Made by a program: the position numbers and the translations under genes. From contig CAWGGV010000008.1 of the NCBI GenBank assembly GCA_963822255.1, positions 1,240,001 through 1,304,000 of the forward strand: a stretch of 64,000 bases of DNA, given 5' to 3'. Positions 60,562 through 64,000 of the stretch are shown piece after piece. The stretch is from UBA7803 sp963822255. GTDB lineage: Bacteria; Pseudomonadota; Gammaproteobacteria; Pseudomonadales; Azotimanducaceae. Numbering within the stretch: the stretch's first letter is position 1; each line of letters opens with the position of its first letter. The notes beneath the pieces were generated by a model. It made no database searches. It worked only from the letters and a program-made list of their open reading frames with translations, and was not told the origin of the DNA.

Positions 60562-62286
60562 ATGGCTTCCGAAGCGGTTCTACTGAGCGGCCTCGCCAGA
60601 CGGCTGGTCGAGGAGAGCGTCATCGACGCGGAATCGGCGGCCAAATCCACCGACGAAGCGCGCCGACAGGGTGTTCCCCTCGTTGCCTTCCTGGTCAGCA
60701 ACGGCATCGCCGAGTCGCGTACCATCGCGGTGAACGCCTCCGAGGAATTCGGCGTTCCGCTGCTGGATCTGTCCGCCTTCGATGTGGAGTCGATTCCCAA
60801 GGATCTGGTCAAGGAATCGCTGATCCGCCAGCACAACGCGCTGCCGCTCGTGCGGCGCGGCATGCGGCTGTTCGTCGCGGTGTCCGATCCCACCAACCTT
60901 CAGGCCCTGGATGAAATCAAGTTCCAGACCGGCGTCAATACCGAGGCGATCCTCGTCGAGGAGGACAAGCTCCAGGTCCTGATCGAGCAGTTCCTGAACC
61001 GTCAGGACGAGAACGCCCTCGGGGATCTCGGCGACGACCTCGAAGACCTCGACATGGAGGCGTTCGACGAGGATGACGGCGCCGACGACGTGGACGTGCG
61101 CTCCGCCACCGACGACACGCCGGTGGTGCGATTCGTCAACAAGATGCTGCTGGATGCCATCAAGACCGGCGCCTCGGACATCCACTTCGAGCCTTACGAG
61201 AAGACCTATCGCGTGCGGTTCCGCACCGACGGCATCCTTCACGTCATGGCCTCGCCGCCGTCGAACCTGGGCACGCGGCTCGCGGCCCGCCTTAAGGTCA
61301 TGTCCGAGCTCGACATCTCCGAGCGCCGGGTGCCCCAGGACGGCCGCATCAAGATGAAGCTGTCGAAAACGCGGGCGATCGACTTCCGGGTGAACACCTT
61401 GCCGACCCTGTGGGGCGAGAAGATCGTGCTGCGGATTCTCGACCCCGGCAGCGCCAAGATGGGCATCGAAGCTCTCGGCTTCGAGGAGGATCAGCAGAAG
61501 CTGTTCCTCGACGCGCTCGCCCGGCCGCAGGGCATGATCCTGGTCACCGGCCCCACCGGCAGCGGCAAAACCGTGTCGCTGTACACGGGCCTGAACATCC
61601 TGAACACGGCGGAGCGCAACATCGCCACCGCCGAAGACCCGGTGGAAATCAACCTGGAAGGCATCAACCAGGTCAACGTGAACAATCGGGTCGGCCTCGA
61701 TTTCGCCGCGGCGCTGCGCTCGTTCCTGCGCCAGGACCCGGACGTCGTGATGGTGGGTGAGATCCGCGACATCGAGACCGCGGAAATCGCAGTCAAGGCG
61801 GCCCAGACCGGTCACCTGGTGCTGTCGACCCTGCACACCAACTCCGCCGCCGAAACCTTGACCCGGCTCAGAAACATGGGCGTGCCGGCATTCAATCTGG
61901 CCACCAGCGTCAACCTGATCATCGCCCAGCGGCTGGCGCGGCGGCTCTGCACCGGATGCAAGCAGACCATCGACGTTCCCAGAGAGACGTTGCTCGCCGA
62001 AGGATTCAACGAACAGCAGATCGCCACCGGATTTCAGGTCTTCGAGGCCAACCCCAAAGGCTGCAGCAAGTGCAAGGACGGCTACAAGGGCAGAGTCGGG
62101 ATTTATGAAGTAGTTAAAATTACCCGGGAGATGTCCCGGATTATCATGGAAGATGGAAACAGCCTGGAGCTGGCCCAGCAAGCCCGCGAGTTGGGCTTCA
62201 ACGACCTGCGACTGTCCGGCCTGGTGAAAGTCATCCAGGGCGTGACCAGTCTGGTCGAGGTCAACCGGGTAACCACGGGGCACTGA
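60562..62286 (+). CDS. pilB: Type IV pilus extension ATPase PilB
   Basis: A 574-residue PilB/GspE-family motor. The N-terminal MshEN-like domains come first (EEFGVPLLDLSAF, RQHNALPLVRRG), then the ATPase with Walker A GPTGSGKT, the Asp box TAEDPVE, Walker B RQDPDVVMVGEIRD and the His box GHLVLSTLHTNSA. The zinc-binding tetracysteine CTGC and CSKC follows. It drives pilin polymerisation at the inner membrane. The MshEN-like N-terminus can bind c-di-GMP in some PilB proteins. pilC follows after 3 bp. Confidence 0.97.
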   Translation: MASEAVLLSGLARRLVEESVIDAESAAKSTDEARRQGVPLVAFLVSNGIAESRTIAVNASEEFGVPLLDLSAFDVESIPKDLVKESLIRQHNALPLVRRGMRLFVAVSDPTNLQALDEIKFQTGVNTEAILVEEDKLQVLIEQFLNRQDENALGDLGDDLEDLDMEAFDEDDGADDVDVRSATDDTPVVRFVNKMLLDAIKTGASDIHFEPYEKTYRVRFRTDGILHVMASPPSNLGTRLAARLKVMSELDISERRVPQDGRIKMKLSKTRAIDFRVNTLPTLWGEKIVLRILDPGSAKMGIEALGFEEDQQKLFLDALARPQGMILVTGPTGSGKTVSLYTGLNILNTAERNIATAEDPVEINLEGINQVNVNNRVGLDFAAALRSFLRQDPDVVMVGEIRDIETAEIAVKAAQTGHLVLSTLHTNSAAETLTRLRNMGVPAFNLATSVNLIIAQRLARRLCTGCKQTIDVPRETLLAEGFNEQQIATGFQVFEANPKGCSKCKDGYKGRVGIYEVVKITREMSRIIMEDGNSLELAQQARELGFNDLRLSGLVKVIQGVTSLVEVNRVTTGH

Positions 62287-62289
62287 TAG

Positions 62290-63506
62290 ATGGCCGAGAG
62301 CGCGACATTTCTCTGGGAAGGCACCGACCGCCAGGGCAAGAAAACCAAAGGCGAGATCAGCAGCAGCAACCCCGCCATCGCCAAGGCCGAGCTGCGTCGT
62401 CAGGGCATCAATGCCACCCGGGTCAAGAAGAAGACGAAGAGCCTGTTCTCCGGCGCCGGCGGCAGCGTCAAGCCCGCCGACATTGCCCTGTTCACCCGGC
62501 AGATGGCCACCATGATGCGCGCCGGCGTGCCGCTGGTGCAGGCGTTCGAGATCGTGGCGGACGGCCTGGACAAACCCAAGGTGGCGAGTCTGGTTCGCAA
62601 CATCCGCGACGAAGTAGCCGGGGGCAGCAGCTTCGCTTCGTCGCTGCGCAAGCATCCGATCTACTTCGACGACCTGTTCTGCAACCTGGTGGAAGCCGGT
62701 GAGCAGTCGGGTTCGCTGGAGGTCATGCTCGACCGGATCGCGACGTACAAGGAGAAGACCGAGTCCCTGAAGGCCAAGGTCAAGAAGGCCATGACCTATC
62801 CCATCGCCGTGATGGTGGTGGCGGTCATCGTGACCGGTATTCTGCTGATCTACGTCGTGCCGCAGTTCCAAGTCGTCTTTCGGGCTTCGGCGCGGAACTA
62901 CCAGCCTTCACCATGTTCGTCATTCACATCTCGGAGTTCGTGCAGACGTGGTGGCTGCTGATCCTCGCTGCGATGATCGCGACAGTGGTCGGCTTCATCG
63001 CCATGAAGAAACGCTCCAAGCCGCTGCGCGATGCCATCGACCGTTTCTCACTAAAGGTTCCGGTGGCCGGCAACATCATCGAAAAGTCCGCGGTGGCCCG
63101 GTATGCGCGAACACTTTCAACCACCTTCGCTGCGGGCGTGCCGCTGGTCGACGCGTTGAACTCGGTAGCCGGTGCCACCGGAAATTCCGTCTACGTCAAC
63201 GCCGTCTACAAGATTCGCGACGACGTCTCGACCGGACAGCAGCTCAATTACTCCATGAAAGCCACCGGTGTGTTCCCGAACATGGTGGTGCAGATGGTGG
63301 CCATCGGTGAGGAAGCCGGTGCGCTGGACACCATGCTCGATAAGGCAGCCAACTATTTCGAGGAGCAGGTCGACAACCTGGTCGACAACCTCACCGCCTT
63401 GATGGAACCGATGATCATGGCCGTGCTGGGGGTGCTGGTCGGCGGCCTGATCATCGCCATGTACCTCCCCATCTTCCAACTCGGCAAGGTGGTGGGCGGC
63501 GGCTGA
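62290..63506 (+). CDS. pilC: Type IV pilus inner-membrane platform protein PilC, frameshifted
   Basis: PilC anchors the pilus machine. First frame: FLWEGTDRQGKKTKGEISSSN, then ALFTRQMATMMRAGVPLVQAFEIVADG and the helix AVMVVAVIVTGILLIYVVPQFQVVF. At about 62880 one base is missing and the match continues in the next frame with GFGAELPAFTMFVIHISEF, ARTLSTTFAAGVPLVDALNSVAGATGN and the C-terminal helix MIMAVLGVLVGGLIIAMYLPIFQLG. Both GspF repeats are otherwise complete. The genes around it are intact, so a sequence error is likely. Confidence 0.95.
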
Positions 63507-63535
63507 TTGCGGATCCGCTCCCGCCCCTTCCCGTC

Positions 63536-64000
63536 ATGACCGGAACACTGCTCACCTACGGATGGGTGGGGCTCGTCTTCGCGGCCTGGGTGGGGTTGTG
63601 CGTGGGCAGCTTCCTCAACGTCGTCATTTATCGGCTGCCCGTGATGCTGGAACGGCAATGGGAAGCCGAGGCGCGCAGCATACTGCACGGTCACGAGCCG
63701 GCGTCGGACCAGGCGCCGTTCAACCTCATGGTGCCGCGCTCGCGCTGCCCTCAGTGTCAGGCGCCGATCCTCGCCTGGCAGAACGTGCCGGTGGTGAGCT
63801 GGCTGCTGCTGCGCGGCAAGTGCGCCAGCTGCGGTGCGCCGATACCGGTGCGCTATCCGCTGGTGGAAGCGCTCACCGCCGTCCTCTCCATCGCCGTGCT
63901 GGCTCTGTTCGGCTTCACCTGGTTGGGTCTCGCTGCGCTGGTCTACACCTGGATCCTGGTCGCCCTCACCTTCATTGATTACGACACTCAGCTGCTGCCC
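63536..64000 (+). CDS. pilD: Prepilin peptidase / N-methyltransferase PilD, N-terminal part
   Basis: The first 155 codons, open to the window end. The protein starts MTGTLLTYGWVGLVFAAWVGLCVGSFLNVVIYRLP. It has the zinc-binding cysteines CPQC and CASC, the GAPIPVRYPLVEALTA helix and the first catalytic aspartate region TFIDYDTQLLP. It cleaves and N-methylates type IV prepilins and type II pseudopilins. It follows pilC by 29 bp in the pilBCD operon. Confidence 0.95.
   Translation, partial: MTGTLLTYGWVGLVFAAWVGLCVGSFLNVVIYRLPVMLERQWEAEARSILHGHEPASDQAPFNLMVPRSRCPQCQAPILAWQNVPVVSWLLLRGKCASCGAPIPVRYPLVEALTAVLSIAVLALFGFTWLGLAALVYTWILVALTFIDYDTQLLP

Noticed and set aside
60580..62871. A 763-codon open frame antisense to pilB-pilC
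   Set aside because: pilB and pilC are certain; this frame is a GC shadow.

Overview
The window is a high-GC gammaproteobacterial chromosome segment. Evidence for this is the gene order ampD - nadC - tRNA-Thr - pilin genes - pilB - pilC - pilD, a homodimeric-type aceE next to aceF, groES-groEL, sbcB, purC, yajQ and GspA/GspB. Genes are tightly packed with many 1-26 bp overlaps. Most spaces between operons hold a 26-bp REP-like palindrome (core GAGCGRCCTCCCGGYCGCG). I cannot name the genus. At least 13 single-base-type frameshifts break otherwise conserved genes, including groEL, pilC and ETF-QO, so part of the damage is probably assembly or sequencing error.

Layout. 0-0.75 kb: 5' end of a methyltransferase and an unknown gene. 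0.85-9.7 kb: acyl-CoA metabolism (SDR dehydrogenase, carboxyltransferase, enoyl-CoA hydratase, ETF-quinone oxidoreductase, biotin carboxylase), interrupted by rfbC-rfbD. 9.8-13 kb: a broken conserved protein, an AI-2E/PerM-type membrane protein and a TauD-like dioxygenase. 13.3-15.6 kb: an exported FG-GAP/ASPIC-UnbV protein. 15.7-21.2 kb: purC, an SDR, a cystathionine-synthase-family PLP enzyme and a receiver-PAS-GGDEF-EAL protein. 21.3-27 kb: a five-gene overlapping operon, nudix - attE - attFG - attH - nudE. 27.1-28.4 kb: an Arc-like repressor with an unusual receiver protein behind a perfect palindrome. 28.5-34.8 kb: OpuC-type ABC transporter, sbcB, a DASS transporter and a lipoprotein aminopeptidase. 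34.8-38.4 kb: acyltransferase, gspA, gspB. 38.4-42 kb: HD-GYP protein, coiled-coil protein and a PuuD-like membrane protein. 42.2-44.3 kb: groESL under a perfect CIRCE operator. 44.4-48.6 kb: fxsA, atl, ampG-like, yajQ, a receiver with decayed GGDEF, and cobalamin adenosyltransferase. 48.8-55 kb: aceE-aceF, ROK kinase, ampD. 55-64 kb: nadC, tfpX-like, tRNA-Thr, a small mobile segment (IS5 plus TA remnants), two type IV pilins, pilB, pilC and the start of pilD.

Two themes stand out. First, REP units are not only intergenic. They are read in frame inside proteins: five copies in the flexible linkers of pyruvate dehydrogenase E2, two in a loop of an enoyl-CoA hydratase plus one forming its C-terminus, one near the C-terminus of a c-di-GMP protein and one at the N-terminus of an AmpG-like permease. 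Second, the pilin locus looks like a recombination-prone pilin island at tRNA-Thr. A 30-bp piece of the tRNA gene is duplicated 2 kb away, and the IS5 element and a decayed VapBC pair lie between the copies. The major pilin has a consensus sigma-54 promoter and its own strong terminator.
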